Source: Macrococcoides equi
Lineage (GTDB): Bacteria; Bacillota; Bacilli; Staphylococcales; Staphylococcaceae
Strand: one strand, 5' to 3'
DNA length: 64,000 nucleotides
Assembly: GCF_047425865.1 (NCBI RefSeq)
Contig: NZ_CP179735.1
Position numbers and translations under genes: made by a program. Shown piece by piece: positions 54,133-63,944 of this stretch; within the stretch, counting starts at the first letter, position 1; the number at the start of each line of letters is the position of its first letter. The notes beneath the pieces were generated by a model. It saw only the letters and a program-made list of their open reading frames with translations, was not told where the DNA came from and made no database searches.

Positions 54133-55428
54133 TTATTTACTTGTATCCCATAAATCTTCTAAAAGATTCGTTTGTGTTCTATCTGGTCCTACTGAGAAGA
54201 TAGAAATCTTAACACCACATAATTCAGAAATACGCTCTAAATAACGACGTGCGTTCTCAGGAAGTTCTTCCATCGTTTTAACACCTGTAACATCTTCTGT
54301 CCATCCTGGTAATTCTTCAAAGACTGGCTTACAACGATTTAAAGCATTTAAATTCGCTGGATATTCAGTAATCACTTCACCATCTAACTCATATGCAGTA
54401 CAGATTTTAACCGTTTTTAAACCTGTTAACACATCAATCGAGTTGATTGATAAATCTGTAATACCACTTGCACGGCGTGAATGACGTAACACCACAGAGT
54501 CAAACCAACCGACACGACGTGGACGTCCAGTTGTTGTACCATATTCACGACCTACTTCGCGGATATGATGTCCATCTTCATCAAATAATTCTGTAGGGAA
54601 TGGTCCATCACCTACACGAGAAGTGTAAGCTTTACAAACACCAACTACTTTATCAACGAAAGTTGGTCCAACACCTGTACCAACAGTTACATTACCTGCG
54701 ATTGGGTTACTTGAAGTAACGAAAGGATATGTACCGTGATCGATATCAAGCATTACACCTTGAGCACCTTCAAATAATACTTTTTCTTCTGCGATGAATG
54801 CATCATCTAACACTTTAGCAGTATCGACTGTGTATTGTTTTAAACGTTGACCTGCTGCGAAATAAGGTTCAAAAATTTCATCAAAAGTGAATCCTTCTGC
54901 ATTAAACATTTTTTCGAACAATTCATTTTTTGCTTTTAAGTTTTCTTCTAATTTCGCTCTAAACGTCTCTTCGTCTAATAAATCTGCCATACGTATACCG
55001 ATACGTTGTACTTTATCTACGTAAGCTGGTCCGATACCTTTTTTCGTCGTACCAATTTTATTATCGCCACGCTTTTCTTCTTCCAGCTCATCTTGTTTTA
55101 AGTGATAAGGTAAGATGACTTGAGCACGGTTTGAGATGCGTAAGTTATCTGTTGAAATTCCTCTTTCATTTAATCCATCTAATTCTTTTAATAACGCAAC
55201 CGGATCCACTACAACACCATTTCCGATTACTGATAATTTATCTGAATAGAAAATTCCTGATGGTACTAAGTGTAATTTATATGTTTCTCCACCGAATTTT
55301 ATAGTATGACCTGCATTATTTCCACCTGAAAAACGAGCAATCACGTTTGCCTGTTCTGCTAAAAAGTCTGTGATTTTACCTTTACCTTCGTCTCCCCACT
55401 GCGTCCCAACAACTACGATTGATGACAT
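54133..55428 (-). CDS. purA: Adenylosuccinate synthetase
   Basis: A 431-residue GTP-dependent ligase that joins IMP and aspartate on the way to AMP. Motifs present: GTQWGDEGKGKITD (phosphate loop with catalytic Asp13), FSGGNNAGHTI with catalytic His, the IMP-binding GTTKKGIGPAY, and GTTTGRPRRVGWFD near the aspartate site. GGAGGTGC precedes the ATG. A single gene with an upstream gap of about 310 bases to dnaB. Confidence 0.97.
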   Translation of the reverse strand: MSSIVVVGTQWGDEGKGKITDFLAEQANVIARFSGGNNAGHTIKFGGETYKLHLVPSGIFYSDKLSVIGNGVVVDPVALLKELDGLNERGISTDNLRISNRAQVILPYHLKQDELEEEKRGDNKIGTTKKGIGPAYVDKVQRIGIRMADLLDEETFRAKLEENLKAKNELFEKMFNAEGFTFDEIFEPYFAAGQRLKQYTVDTAKVLDDAFIAEEKVLFEGAQGVMLDIDHGTYPFVTSSNPIAGNVTVGTGVGPTFVDKVVGVCKAYTSRVGDGPFPTELFDEDGHHIREVGREYGTTTGRPRRVGWFDSVVLRHSRRASGITDLSINSIDVLTGLKTVKICTAYELDGEVITEYPANLNALNRCKPVFEELPGWTEDVTGVKTMEELPENARRYLERISELCGVKISIFSVGPDRTQTNLLEDLWDTSK

Positions 55429-55690
55429 GAGTGCACCTCCAAATTTTCTTAACTAACCTTAGCCATTCTATCAATATATAAATAAAAAATCAACCAAAAT
55501 CCGAACATTAATAAATATACAGTAAATCAGTAGATTAACAGCGAATTTAAGCTATATTGATGTATAAATGTATAAAAAATTTTATTTTGATACCTAATAA
55601 TTGAATTATTCATCCTTATTATATTAAATGAAAAGCAATTTTCAAAATAATATCACATACATTCTTTAAATCTACTCAACTATATCAAAT
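55429..55690. other. purA upstream region
   Basis: AT-rich leader and promoter region of purA; TATAAT-like boxes occur on the minus strand. I saw no certain PurR box and no riboswitch. Confidence 0.4.
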
Positions 55691-55691
55691 A

Positions 55692-55737
55692 AAAACACGT
55701 ACTTTATTTAAATTAAATAAAATAAAGTACGTGTTTT
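55692..55737 (-). terminator. Terminator of the rplI-dnaB operon
   Basis: Long perfect stem (AAAACACGTACTTTATTT and its complement) right at the dnaB stop. Confidence 0.85.
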
Positions 55738-55738
55738 A

Positions 55739-57136
55739 TTACATCATATCTGCATGTGCATAGTCGATATCCGTAAACTTATTATATTGTTTTAGGAAGT
55801 GCAACTTCACTGTACCCGTTGGACCGTTACGTTGCTTAGCGATGATGATTTCAATTTCACCGTTCTCATCTTGAGCACCTGCATCAATCTCAGCCTCTTC
55901 ACCCTCTTCACCCTGTCCTCGATTATAATAATCATCTCGATAAAGAAAGGCTACAATATCTGCATCCTGCTCAATCGATCCTGATTCACGAATATCACTC
56001 ATCATCGGACGTTTGTCTTGTCGTTGTTCCACACCACGTGATAACTGTGATAAAGCAATAACTGGACATTCTAGTTCACGTGCTAACGCTTTGAGCATTC
56101 GTGAAATTTCTGATACTTCTTGCTGGCGGTTCTCACTTGAGCGTCCACCAGAACCTTGAATAAGTTGAAGGTAATCAATCAGTATCATATCTAGGCCATG
56201 TTCCTGATGCAATCTTCTACATTTAGAACGAATATCCGTAATACGTATTCCTGGAGTATCATCAATATAAATATTTGTGCGAGATAATTTACCGACTGCA
56301 ACCGTAAAACGATTCCAGTCTTCACTATCCATTTGTCCTGTTCTTAATCTATTTGAATCTACATTACCAGTACTACAAATCATACGCGTGGCTAATTGAT
56401 CTGCACCCATCTCCAGACTAAAAATGGCTACAGTATAAGGCGTATCATTTGTCGCAACTTGTGTGGCAATATTTAAAGCAAATGCCGTTTTACCTACAGA
56501 TGGTCTGGCAGCGATAATAATTAAATCATTACGGTTGAAGCCTGCTGTCATTTGATCAAGATCTCTGTAACCTGTAGGAATACCTGGAGTCTGACCTTTA
56601 TTGTTATCCAGTTCTTCAGCATTATTAAAGACTTGCGTTAATACATCTTTAATATCTTTAAAACCATCTGCCCCACGATTAGTTGAGACTTCCATGATAC
56701 GTTTTTCTGCATCAGAAAGTAACGTTTCCAAATCAAGAGATTCATCGTAGCCATCTGCCATTATACTGTCAGCAACATGTATTAAACGACGTTTTACTGC
56801 ATCACGGTAAACGATATCAACATAAAAATCAACATTTCTTGCTGTCGGCACTTTTTCTGACAGTTCAATTAAATACATTTCACCGCCACTTGCTTCAAGT
56901 GTTCCGTCTTTTGTCATCTGATTCATGACGGTGATAATATCAACAACATCATTGCGTTCAGAAAGCGTTAGCATCGCCTGAAAAATATTTTGATGACTTT
57001 TTCGGTAAAAGTGCAACGGTAACAATGTTTCAAGCACAGAAGATAATACTTCATTATCAATAAAGATAGCACCTAAGACAGATTGCTCCGCTGTTAAATT
57101 AAAAGGTAGTTTCTTACCTTCAAGATAATCTGACAT
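55739..57136 (-). CDS. dnaB: Replicative DNA helicase
   Basis: A 465-residue DnaB-type hexameric helicase (called DnaC in Bacillus). It has the N-terminal primase-interacting domain (NLTAEQSVLGAIFIDNEV) and the RecA-like core with Walker A ARPSVGKTAFALN, Walker B MILIDYLQLIQG and the arginine finger region AKQRNGPTGTV. It unwinds DNA at the fork. Located 18 bases after rplI in the gdpP-rplI-dnaB operon. No intein is present. Confidence 0.97.
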   Translation of the reverse strand: MSDYLEGKKLPFNLTAEQSVLGAIFIDNEVLSSVLETLLPLHFYRKSHQNIFQAMLTLSERNDVVDIITVMNQMTKDGTLEASGGEMYLIELSEKVPTARNVDFYVDIVYRDAVKRRLIHVADSIMADGYDESLDLETLLSDAEKRIMEVSTNRGADGFKDIKDVLTQVFNNAEELDNNKGQTPGIPTGYRDLDQMTAGFNRNDLIIIAARPSVGKTAFALNIATQVATNDTPYTVAIFSLEMGADQLATRMICSTGNVDSNRLRTGQMDSEDWNRFTVAVGKLSRTNIYIDDTPGIRITDIRSKCRRLHQEHGLDMILIDYLQLIQGSGGRSSENRQQEVSEISRMLKALARELECPVIALSQLSRGVEQRQDKRPMMSDIRESGSIEQDADIVAFLYRDDYYNRGQGEEGEEAEIDAGAQDENGEIEIIIAKQRNGPTGTVKLHFLKQYNKFTDIDYAHADMM

Positions 57137-57154
57137 ATTATCCTCCTATGATAT

Positions 57155-57601
57155 TTATTCTTCCGTTACATGTACTTTTAATGTACCACTCACTTTATTA
57201 TGTAACTTCACCGGTACGTTCGTGTAACCTAAACTTCTAATACCATCATGTAAGTCCATTTTACGCTTATCTAACTTAATGCCATGTTGTTTATTTAAAG
57301 CATCAGCAACTTGCTTAGAACTTACTGAGCCAAATAAACGACCACCTTCACCAGATTTAGCTTTAACTTTAACTTCTAATGTTTCTAATGTAGCTTTTAA
57401 TTTTTCCGCTTCTTCTAATTCATGTTGTTTATCTAATTCTACGCGTTTCTTTTGAGCTTCAAGCTGCTTTAAATTACCTGGTGTTGCTTCTACAGCATAT
57501 TTATTTTTTAATAAGAAGTTATTTGCATAACCTACTGGTACTTCTTTCACTTCGCCTTTTTTACCTTTTCCTTTAACATCTTGAGTAAATATTACCTTCA
57601 T
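57155..57601 (-). CDS. rplI: 50S ribosomal protein L9
   Basis: A 148-residue L9: N-terminal rRNA-binding domain (MKVIFTQDVKGKGKKGEVKE, YANNFLLKNKYA), long connecting helix, and C-terminal domain with LFGSVSSKQVADAL. Its start overlaps the gdpP stop by one base (TAATG), and dnaB follows closely. Confidence 0.97.
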   Translation of the reverse strand: MKVIFTQDVKGKGKKGEVKEVPVGYANNFLLKNKYAVEATPGNLKQLEAQKKRVELDKQHELEEAEKLKATLETLEVKVKAKSGEGGRLFGSVSSKQVADALNKQHGIKLDKRKMDLHDGIRSLGYTNVPVKLHNKVSGTLKVHVTEE

Positions 57602-59571
57602 TATTGATCGTCTCCTTCGTCTTGTTCATGTATAGTTTGTCTTAAATAATGAATTGCTTCATCTATCGTCATGTTTTCAAGCTGGGTGGCTGCATTAGAT
57701 AAATGACCGCCCCCCCCCATGCTTTCCATAACAAGTTGTACGTTGATTTCTCCTAAAGAACGTGCTGAAATACCAATCATATTCTCTTTACGTTCAGCTA
57801 CAACAAACGATGCTTCAACGCCCTCAATGCCTAATAATTCATCAGCGGCCTGAGCCACTATCACCGGATGAACAATCTCACCGATTGGTCCATGTGCAAT
57901 AGCAATACCGTTGTCTTCCAGTTGTACAGTACGGATAATTTCTGAACGCTTAATATACGTTTCGATATCATCTTTTAAGAAGTGCTGACAAAGAATCGTA
58001 TCTGCACCGTGGTTTCTTAAGAAACTTGCAGCATCAAATGTACGTGAACCTGTTCTAAGTGTAAAGTTTCTTGTATCTACAATAATACCTGCAAGCATCA
58101 CTGTTGCTTCTAAACGCGTTAATTTGTGTTCAGTGGGTTGATATTCAAGTAATTCAGTCACTAATTCTGCTGTTGAACTTGCATATTGTTCCATATACAC
58201 AAGTAACGGGCTATCAATAAACGATTCGCCACGTCGATGATGGTCGATGACCACTTTGCGATATGCTTTATTAAGTATACTCTCATCAATTACCATTTCA
58301 GGCTTATGCGTATCAACAATGACTAAAGTCGTTTTCTTAGTCATCATATTCCATGCTTCTTCAGAAGAAATGAAAATTTCATCAAGTTCTGGTTTTTCTG
58401 AGATTTCAGCCATTACACGTGACAGGGTATCATCAACATCATGATTATTCAGTATAATGTTTGCCTTTAAATTATTCATTTTTGCAAAGCGCGCTACCCC
58501 TATGGCAGCACCGATAGCATCCATATCAGGACGCTTGTGCCCCATAATTATTACATTGTCACCTTCGATTAGTATATCGCGTAACGCATGTGAAATAACA
58601 CGAGCACGGACACGGGTACGTTTTTCCATAGGATCCGTCTTTCCACCGTAGAATCGTACATTACCATTCATATTCTTAATAGCGACCTGGTCACCACCAC
58701 GACCTAACGCTAAATCTAAACTTGATTGTGCAAGGGTTCCTAAATCTAATAAATTTTCACTACCTTCACCAATACCAATACTTAAGGTGATATGTGTTTT
58801 AATTTCACGGCTTTTCTCACGAATACTATCTAATAGATTGAACTTTGTTTCTTCAATCTGATGAAGAATTTTTTGATTGAAGAACATCATATACTGGTCA
58901 GACTGATAACGTTTAATATAAACGTTATTCTCTTCAGCCCATCTATTAATTTCTGTAGACATCATACTATTAATTTCCGTACGTTGTGCATCAGCCATGT
59001 TTTGCGTGATTTCATCAAAGTTATCTAGAAATAAAATACCTATAATCGGCTTACCATCTTCATAAAGTGCCTCAGTTTCAACTTTATCTGTAATATCGAA
59101 GAAATAAAGAATGCGATTATCTTCAGCATAATTCACTTTAAATTTATAATCTTCAAACACTGCCGTTGTTTCTTTAATTCCTGGATTTTTAAACTGATTG
59201 AGCAAATTAGGGAATACATCATGGATGGATTCAGAAATAATCGGTATCGTGATTTTATCGTTGATAAAATGATTATGCCATTCAATATGTTCATTATCAT
59301 CTAAAAGTATCACACCAATAGGTAATTCACTGATAGCATGTTTCTTCCCACGGTCAATAGATGTAGAAAGATTAGCAATGTATGTCTCATTATGTCTGAT
59401 ACCGTGTCTCAAATAGACCAGACAGACACAAGTTATCACAATAAGTATGCCGAAGGTCACCAAAGCCGTCATTGGATGAACAGTGTATAGTATTCCTGTG
59501 ACAATAAATGAAACAAGACACATGATCACAAAAGGCATAATTAATGTTTGTTTATTGTACTTCCTATTCAT
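57601..59571 (-). CDS. gdpP: Cyclic-di-AMP phosphodiesterase GdpP
   Basis: A 656-residue membrane enzyme with two N-terminal helices, a PAS domain (about residues 85-150), a degenerate GGDEF domain (about 175-300) and a C-terminal DHH/DHHA1 phosphodiesterase: IIMGHKRPDMDAIGAAIG, VIVDTHKP, VIDHHRRGE and GGGGHLSNAA. It degrades c-di-AMP and so affects beta-lactam tolerance and osmotic balance. The 9-G run in the last motif (minus strand, near 57712) keeps the frame. Confidence 0.97.
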   Translation of the reverse strand: MNRKYNKQTLIMPFVIMCLVSFIVTGILYTVHPMTALVTFGILIVITCVCLVYLRHGIRHNETYIANLSTSIDRGKKHAISELPIGVILLDDNEHIEWHNHFINDKITIPIISESIHDVFPNLLNQFKNPGIKETTAVFEDYKFKVNYAEDNRILYFFDITDKVETEALYEDGKPIIGILFLDNFDEITQNMADAQRTEINSMMSTEINRWAEENNVYIKRYQSDQYMMFFNQKILHQIEETKFNLLDSIREKSREIKTHITLSIGIGEGSENLLDLGTLAQSSLDLALGRGGDQVAIKNMNGNVRFYGGKTDPMEKRTRVRARVISHALRDILIEGDNVIIMGHKRPDMDAIGAAIGVARFAKMNNLKANIILNNHDVDDTLSRVMAEISEKPELDEIFISSEEAWNMMTKKTTLVIVDTHKPEMVIDESILNKAYRKVVIDHHRRGESFIDSPLLVYMEQYASSTAELVTELLEYQPTEHKLTRLEATVMLAGIIVDTRNFTLRTGSRTFDAASFLRNHGADTILCQHFLKDDIETYIKRSEIIRTVQLEDNGIAIAHGPIGEIVHPVIVAQAADELLGIEGVEASFVVAERKENMIGISARSLGEINVQLVMESMGGGGHLSNAATQLENMTIDEAIHYLRQTIHEQDEGDDQ

Positions 59572-59595
59572 TATGACACCTCATCAAAATATTTA

Positions 59596-60516
59596 TTACT
59601 TACGTTTTACAGGTATTCTTTTCTTTAAGTTTATCATCAAATCAATCATTCCGAAAAGTTGCGTAATAGGTGAATAGATAACAGCAATAAAGAAAACAAA
59701 TACATTCAGTACCGTATGTGTCTTTCTAATACGCATAAAATAATGATATAAAGAGAGACCTTGAATGAAAAATAACCATTCTATTACATACCTTAAGTTT
59801 ATCACGATTCCAAGCGCAACATAATCTGTTTCTGTAATACCGAAATGCGCAAGTAATGTAATTAAATAAATAATGAGTAACACTTTTGGAAACTGCCAGC
59901 TATAAAGCGGCTTAAAATTAGGCGTTGCAATTTTAAATCGACGCAATAACGGCATCGTTATAAGCAGTTGTATTAAAGCAAGTAAAAATAAAAGAAAAAT
60001 AACGATACCTGGCACCTGCTTAATCAAATCATTCATACTATTGTTGAACAGTTCAAGTTGGTGGACTGAAAGTGTACCGTCCTTTACCCCTTTAGATAAA
60101 TAATCATTATATATATTTAAAGTAGGTTTGAACCACGTCTGCACTTTAGGGAGATAATCAGTAAGTTGTAAAAAAATTACTGAAATCAAAGTATAGATAC
60201 TATAAAATACCGTAAGTATGTATAACATACGTTCTCTTGATGTTTTTTCATGGAGTAATTGCCCAATAATATAACCTGCAAATATCGCACTCATCATGAC
60301 CTGCATCGTAAAAATAGACATAAAAACTGTTATTAGAATGATAATCGTGCTCATTACATAATAGCTTTTACGCGATTTGCAAAATAGATAGACAGTTGGT
60401 AATAATAAAAACGGTGCGATAAATAAGACCATAAAAGGTAGAAAATTTATCAATAAAGTTATCAGTAACATAATCAATGTAACAATAACCGTCTTACTTA
60501 AATCAATCTTCAACAT
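59596..60516 (-). CDS. DUF2232 membrane protein (YybS-like)
   Basis: A 306-residue protein with about eight membrane helices, typical of the DUF2232/YybS family next to gdpP in many Firmicutes. Function unknown; relatives resemble the S components of vitamin transporters. It precedes gdpP by 24 bases and begins the gdpP-rplI-dnaB transcript. Confidence 0.9.
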   Translation of the reverse strand: MLKIDLSKTVIVTLIMLLITLLINFLPFMVLFIAPFLLLPTVYLFCKSRKSYYVMSTIIILITVFMSIFTMQVMMSAIFAGYIIGQLLHEKTSRERMLYILTVFYSIYTLISVIFLQLTDYLPKVQTWFKPTLNIYNDYLSKGVKDGTLSVHQLELFNNSMNDLIKQVPGIVIFLLFLLALIQLLITMPLLRRFKIATPNFKPLYSWQFPKVLLIIYLITLLAHFGITETDYVALGIVINLRYVIEWLFFIQGLSLYHYFMRIRKTHTVLNVFVFFIAVIYSPITQLFGMIDLMINLKKRIPVKRK

Positions 60517-60614
60517 AAAATCTCACTTTCTAAAAATATTCTATAACTATTCTATTTTACAACTTTACCTTAAATACCTCAATGTATGTACATTTTTATT
60601 CAAACGACAAAAAA

Positions 60615-60638
60615 GACTACCTATTAAATTAGGTAGTC
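60615..60638 (-). terminator. Terminator of the yceI-like gene
   Basis: Perfect stem GACTACCTA / TAGGTAGTC followed by TTTTTTG on the minus strand. Confidence 0.85.
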
Positions 60639-60651
60639 AAATTTATATCAA

Positions 60652-61233
60652 TTAACCTTCAATAGCGTATTCTACACCAGCTTCAAACTTAACGTCTTTA
60701 CCAACCATAACGCCGCCAGTTTCTAATGCTTGGTTCCAAGTTAATCCGTATTTTTCACGGTTGATTGTACCAGTTACTACTAAACCAGTTACATCTCCAC
60801 CTGACATAGGATTTTTGTGAACGCCGTTGAACTCTAAATCAAATGTTTCTTCATTTGTAACACCTTTAATTGTTAAGTCACCAGTAATAGAATTGTTTGT
60901 TACTGATTTAGATACAAATGTAATTTCAGGATATTGTTCAACATCAAAGAAATCGCCTGATTTTAAGTGGCCGTCACGATCTGCATTGTTAGTATCAATT
61001 GAATCAACTTTAACAGCAGCATTCACTTTTAATGAAGATAAATCATTGATGTCACCTGTTACTGTTGAAGTAAAATCTGTGAATTCTCCTCTTACTTTTG
61101 AAACCATCATGTGTTTTACTGAAAAATCGATGCTTGAGTGTGTGTTGTCTAATGTAAAGTTTGTCATTGTTAAATTACCTCTTTCGTTATTTGTTTTAGT
61201 TTGTTTGTCCTTGCCAAAAAGCTTTTTAAACAT
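60652..61233 (-). CDS. YceI-family lipid-binding protein
   Basis: A 193-residue lipocalin-like YceI protein: TNFTLDNTHSSIDFSVKHMM, LTIKGVTNEETFDLEFNG and the C-terminal GGVMVGKDVKFEAG. Family members bind polyisoprenoids. The known staphylococcal form is about 171 residues and starts at the Met of MTNFTLDN, which here is ATG 61167 with GAGGT upstream. The 22-residue extension from ATG 61233 (MFKKLFGKDKQ) also has a ribosome-binding site, so either start is possible. Confidence 0.9.
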   Translation of the reverse strand: MFKKLFGKDKQTKTNNERGNLTMTNFTLDNTHSSIDFSVKHMMVSKVRGEFTDFTSTVTGDINDLSSLKVNAAVKVDSIDTNNADRDGHLKSGDFFDVEQYPEITFVSKSVTNNSITGDLTIKGVTNEETFDLEFNGVHKNPMSGGDVTGLVVTGTINREKYGLTWNQALETGGVMVGKDVKFEAGVEYAIEG

Positions 61234-61412
61234 GCTTAATCATTCCTTATCTCTAACTTATATATTTAATATATCAGATATAAATAATATACGCAAGTAT
61301 AAAAAATATATTTATTAAAAAGATAAAGAAAAATTTGTACAAAACAAAAAACAAGGTACCTATTATATAGATACCTTGCCTGTTTAAATATTAACAATTT
61401 AATATTTTTATA

Positions 61413-62687
61413 TTACTTAATTACTGTTTGTCCGCCCATATAAGGTACTAATACTTCTGGTACTGTGATTGTACCGTCAGCATTTTGATAGTTTTCAACT
61501 ACTGCTGCAAACGTACGTCCAACCGCTAAACCAGAACCATTTAAAGAATGTACAAATTCAGTTGCACCATCTTTATCACGTTTGAATCTGATATTAGAAC
61601 GTCTTGTCTGGAAGTCAGTCATGTTAGAACAAGAGCTGATTTCTTTATATGCATTATAGCTTGGTAACCAAACTTCAATATCATAAGTTTTTGCTGCACC
61701 GAAACCAATATCACCAGAACATAGAGCGATTGTGCGGTAAGGAATTTTTAACTCTTCTAAAATACGCTCACCATTATGTGTCATCTCTTCTAATGCCGCA
61801 TAAGAATTCTCAGGTAATTCAAAACGAACCATCTCAACTTTGTTGAATTGGTGCATACGAATTAATCCACGTGTATCACGACCTGCAGATCCTGCTTCAG
61901 ATCGGAAACATGCTGTTAAAGCAGTAAACTTAACAGGGAACTGCTCAACATCCATGATTTCTCCACGATAGTAGTTTGTTAAAGGTACTTCAGATGTAGG
62001 GATAGCATATAAACCATCTTTTTCAATTTTAAATAAATCTTCTTCAAACTTCGGTAATTGACCTGTACCATACATAGAATCAGCATTAACAAGTTGTGGT
62101 GTAACCATTTCCTGATAACCATGTTCTTGCGTATGAATATCTAACATGAAGTTATATAATGCACGTTCAAGTCTTGCACCATCACGTGTTAGGAATGCAA
62201 ATCGAGCACCAGAAACTTTTGCAGCACGTTCGAAATCTGCCATTTTTAATTCTTCCACAAGATCCCAGTGTGCTTTCGCTTCAAAATCAAACTCACGAGG
62301 AGTACCCCATTTACGAACTTCAACGTTATCATCTTCATCTTTACCAAACGGTGTTTCATCACTTACTAAGTTTGGTAAACCTGCAAGTTTGTCTTTTAAG
62401 TCAGCTGCTACTGTATTTAATTCAGTATCAATCGTTTTAATTTCTTCACCAACAACACGCATTTCTTCAATGGCATCATCAGCATTTTCATTATTACGTT
62501 TTTTAAGTGCAATTTCTTCACTTGCTTTATTACGTTTTGCTTTTAATTCTTCAGTTTTAGCAGTTAATTCACGATTTTTAGTATCTAAATTTAAAATTTC
62601 TTCAACGATCGATGTATCAATACCACGCATTTCTAACTTTTTCTTAACATACTCAGCGTCATTTCTAAATAATTTAATGTCTAACAT
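61413..62687 (-). CDS. serS: Seryl-tRNA synthetase
   Basis: A 424-residue class II synthetase. It has the N-terminal long antiparallel coiled coil (residues about 30-100, KTEELKAKRNKASEEIALKK), motif 1 near TPQLVNADSMYGTG, motif 2 (TACFRSEAGSAGRDTRGLIR) and motif 3 (GSGLAVGRTFAAVVENYQ). It charges tRNA-Ser and tRNA-Sec-type substrates with serine. The upstream T-box leader regulates it by tRNA-Ser charging. Confidence 0.98.
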   Translation of the reverse strand: MLDIKLFRNDAEYVKKKLEMRGIDTSIVEEILNLDTKNRELTAKTEELKAKRNKASEEIALKKRNNENADDAIEEMRVVGEEIKTIDTELNTVAADLKDKLAGLPNLVSDETPFGKDEDDNVEVRKWGTPREFDFEAKAHWDLVEELKMADFERAAKVSGARFAFLTRDGARLERALYNFMLDIHTQEHGYQEMVTPQLVNADSMYGTGQLPKFEEDLFKIEKDGLYAIPTSEVPLTNYYRGEIMDVEQFPVKFTALTACFRSEAGSAGRDTRGLIRMHQFNKVEMVRFELPENSYAALEEMTHNGERILEELKIPYRTIALCSGDIGFGAAKTYDIEVWLPSYNAYKEISSCSNMTDFQTRRSNIRFKRDKDGATEFVHSLNGSGLAVGRTFAAVVENYQNADGTITVPEVLVPYMGGQTVIK

Positions 62688-62731
62688 GTAGTTCTCCTCC
62701 TGATTTTAATTTTGAATGATATTAGCGGGTA

Positions 62732-62940
62732 CAAAAAAATACCACGTCCCTTATACAAGGGACGTGGTATTTACGCGTTGCCACCCTAATTAATAGTTAA
62801 TCTATGATTAACTATTCACTCCATTTCATAACGGCTCATCACCGGTTTGCCAAACTTTATATATGGGTAGAATTTCATGTATTCAACATCATAGCTTGCA
62901 CCAAACGCTATGTCTCTTAAAATTGTCTCAACATTACTTA
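62732..62940 (-). promoter_or_regulatory. T-box riboswitch of serS
   Basis: On the minus strand: a stem I region (from about 62940), the antiterminator T-box AGGGTGGCAACGCG (62774-62787), and a terminator whose stem AAATACCACGTCCC pairs with GGGACGTGGTATTT before seven Ts. Uncharged tRNA-Ser should favour readthrough into serS. Serine triplets occur in the specifier region (UCU at 62869-62871 is a candidate), but I cannot fix the specifier without folding. Confidence 0.93.
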
Positions 62941-63077
62941 TCCCAAATGACAAATGTATTATTTGATTTGATATTATAGTATCATAGGACTATCAGAATG
63001 ACAACAATAAAATTCTGAAAAATTAAAATTAATTTTTTTACCATAATATCTATACTTTTTGATAAAGGAGAATCAAC

Positions 63078-63890
63078 ATGGAAATCATAGAAAATATTCA
63101 AATCCCTAAGCGTAAAATCGTCTCTCACAAAGGGGATTATGGACGTATATTACTGATTGGCGGCAATCAAAATATGGGTGGTTCTATCATGATGGCTGCC
63201 AGAGCATGTGTCTACAGCGGGGGTGGACTGACTACTGTTGCCACTCACCAATCTAATCACACTGCACTCCATTCAAGATGTCCTGAAGCAATGGTATCAG
63301 ATATTAATGACATAAAACGATTAACAAAATTAATCGAAGGTGCTGATAGCATCTTAATTGGTCCCGGTTTAGGGCTGGATTTCCAGGGAAATAATGTTCT
63401 CACTATATTATTTCAGCATATTAAAAGCCATCAGACACTTATCATTGATGGGGATGGCATCACGATTCTAAGTAAGTTAAAACATCCATTACCAAACTGT
63501 AATGTCATTTTTACACCCCATCAAATGGAGTGGGAAAGATTAAGTGGCATCCCAATTGCTGAACAAACACCGGAGCGTAATCGAGCAAAAGCAGATGAAC
63601 TTGGTGCACATGTTGTCCTGAAAAAACATGAAACAGAACTGTATTTAAAGAGTGGGGATTATAAGATTACTGTCGGTAATGCTGCAATGGCATCTGGTGG
63701 AATGGGTGATGCACTAGCAGGCGTGATCGCAAGTTTCCTGGGTCAGTTTCATTCTGAAGAAGCTATTAAAAATGCTGTCTATATCCACAGTTTAATTGGA
63801 GATAAACTTGCACAGGAAATGTACGTTGTACCTGCGAGTCGTATTATTGATGAACTGCCATATATGATGAAAGAACTGGAAGCACAATAA
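63078..63890 (+). CDS. nnrD: ADP-dependent NAD(P)H-hydrate dehydratase
   Basis: A 270-residue ribokinase-like YjeF C-terminal-domain protein, stand-alone. Visible: GRILLIGGNQNMGGSIMMAA, ILIGPGLGL, IIDGDGI, VIFTPHQMEW and the ATP/ADP site NAAMASGGMGDALAGVI. It repairs hydrated NAD(P)H, a metabolite damage repair step. The order gyrA-nnrD-serS matches S. aureus except that hutH is absent. AAAGGAGA precedes the start. Confidence 0.95.
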   Translation: MEIIENIQIPKRKIVSHKGDYGRILLIGGNQNMGGSIMMAARACVYSGGGLTTVATHQSNHTALHSRCPEAMVSDINDIKRLTKLIEGADSILIGPGLGLDFQGNNVLTILFQHIKSHQTLIIDGDGITILSKLKHPLPNCNVIFTPHQMEWERLSGIPIAEQTPERNRAKADELGAHVVLKKHETELYLKSGDYKITVGNAAMASGGMGDALAGVIASFLGQFHSEEAIKNAVYIHSLIGDKLAQEMYVVPASRIIDELPYMMKELEAQ

Positions 63891-63892
63891 AA

Positions 63893-63939
63893 TTAAAAGC
63901 AACGATAATATTATTTTGAATATTATCGTTGCTTTTTTT
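63893..63939. terminator. Bidirectional terminator between nnrD and gyrA
   Basis: AAAAGCAACGATAATATT pairs with AATATTATCGTTGCTTTT and is followed by Ts. Confidence 0.88.
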
Positions 63940-63944
63940 AATCA

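Noticed and set aside
57712..57720. Run of nine Cs inside gdpP as a frameshift
   Set aside because: The frame stays open and the GGGGHLSNAA motif is normal, so the length is correct.
58247..62691. Plus-strand ORFs over gdpP, yceI and serS, up to 181 residues
   Set aside because: Antisense shadows of conserved genes with biased composition.
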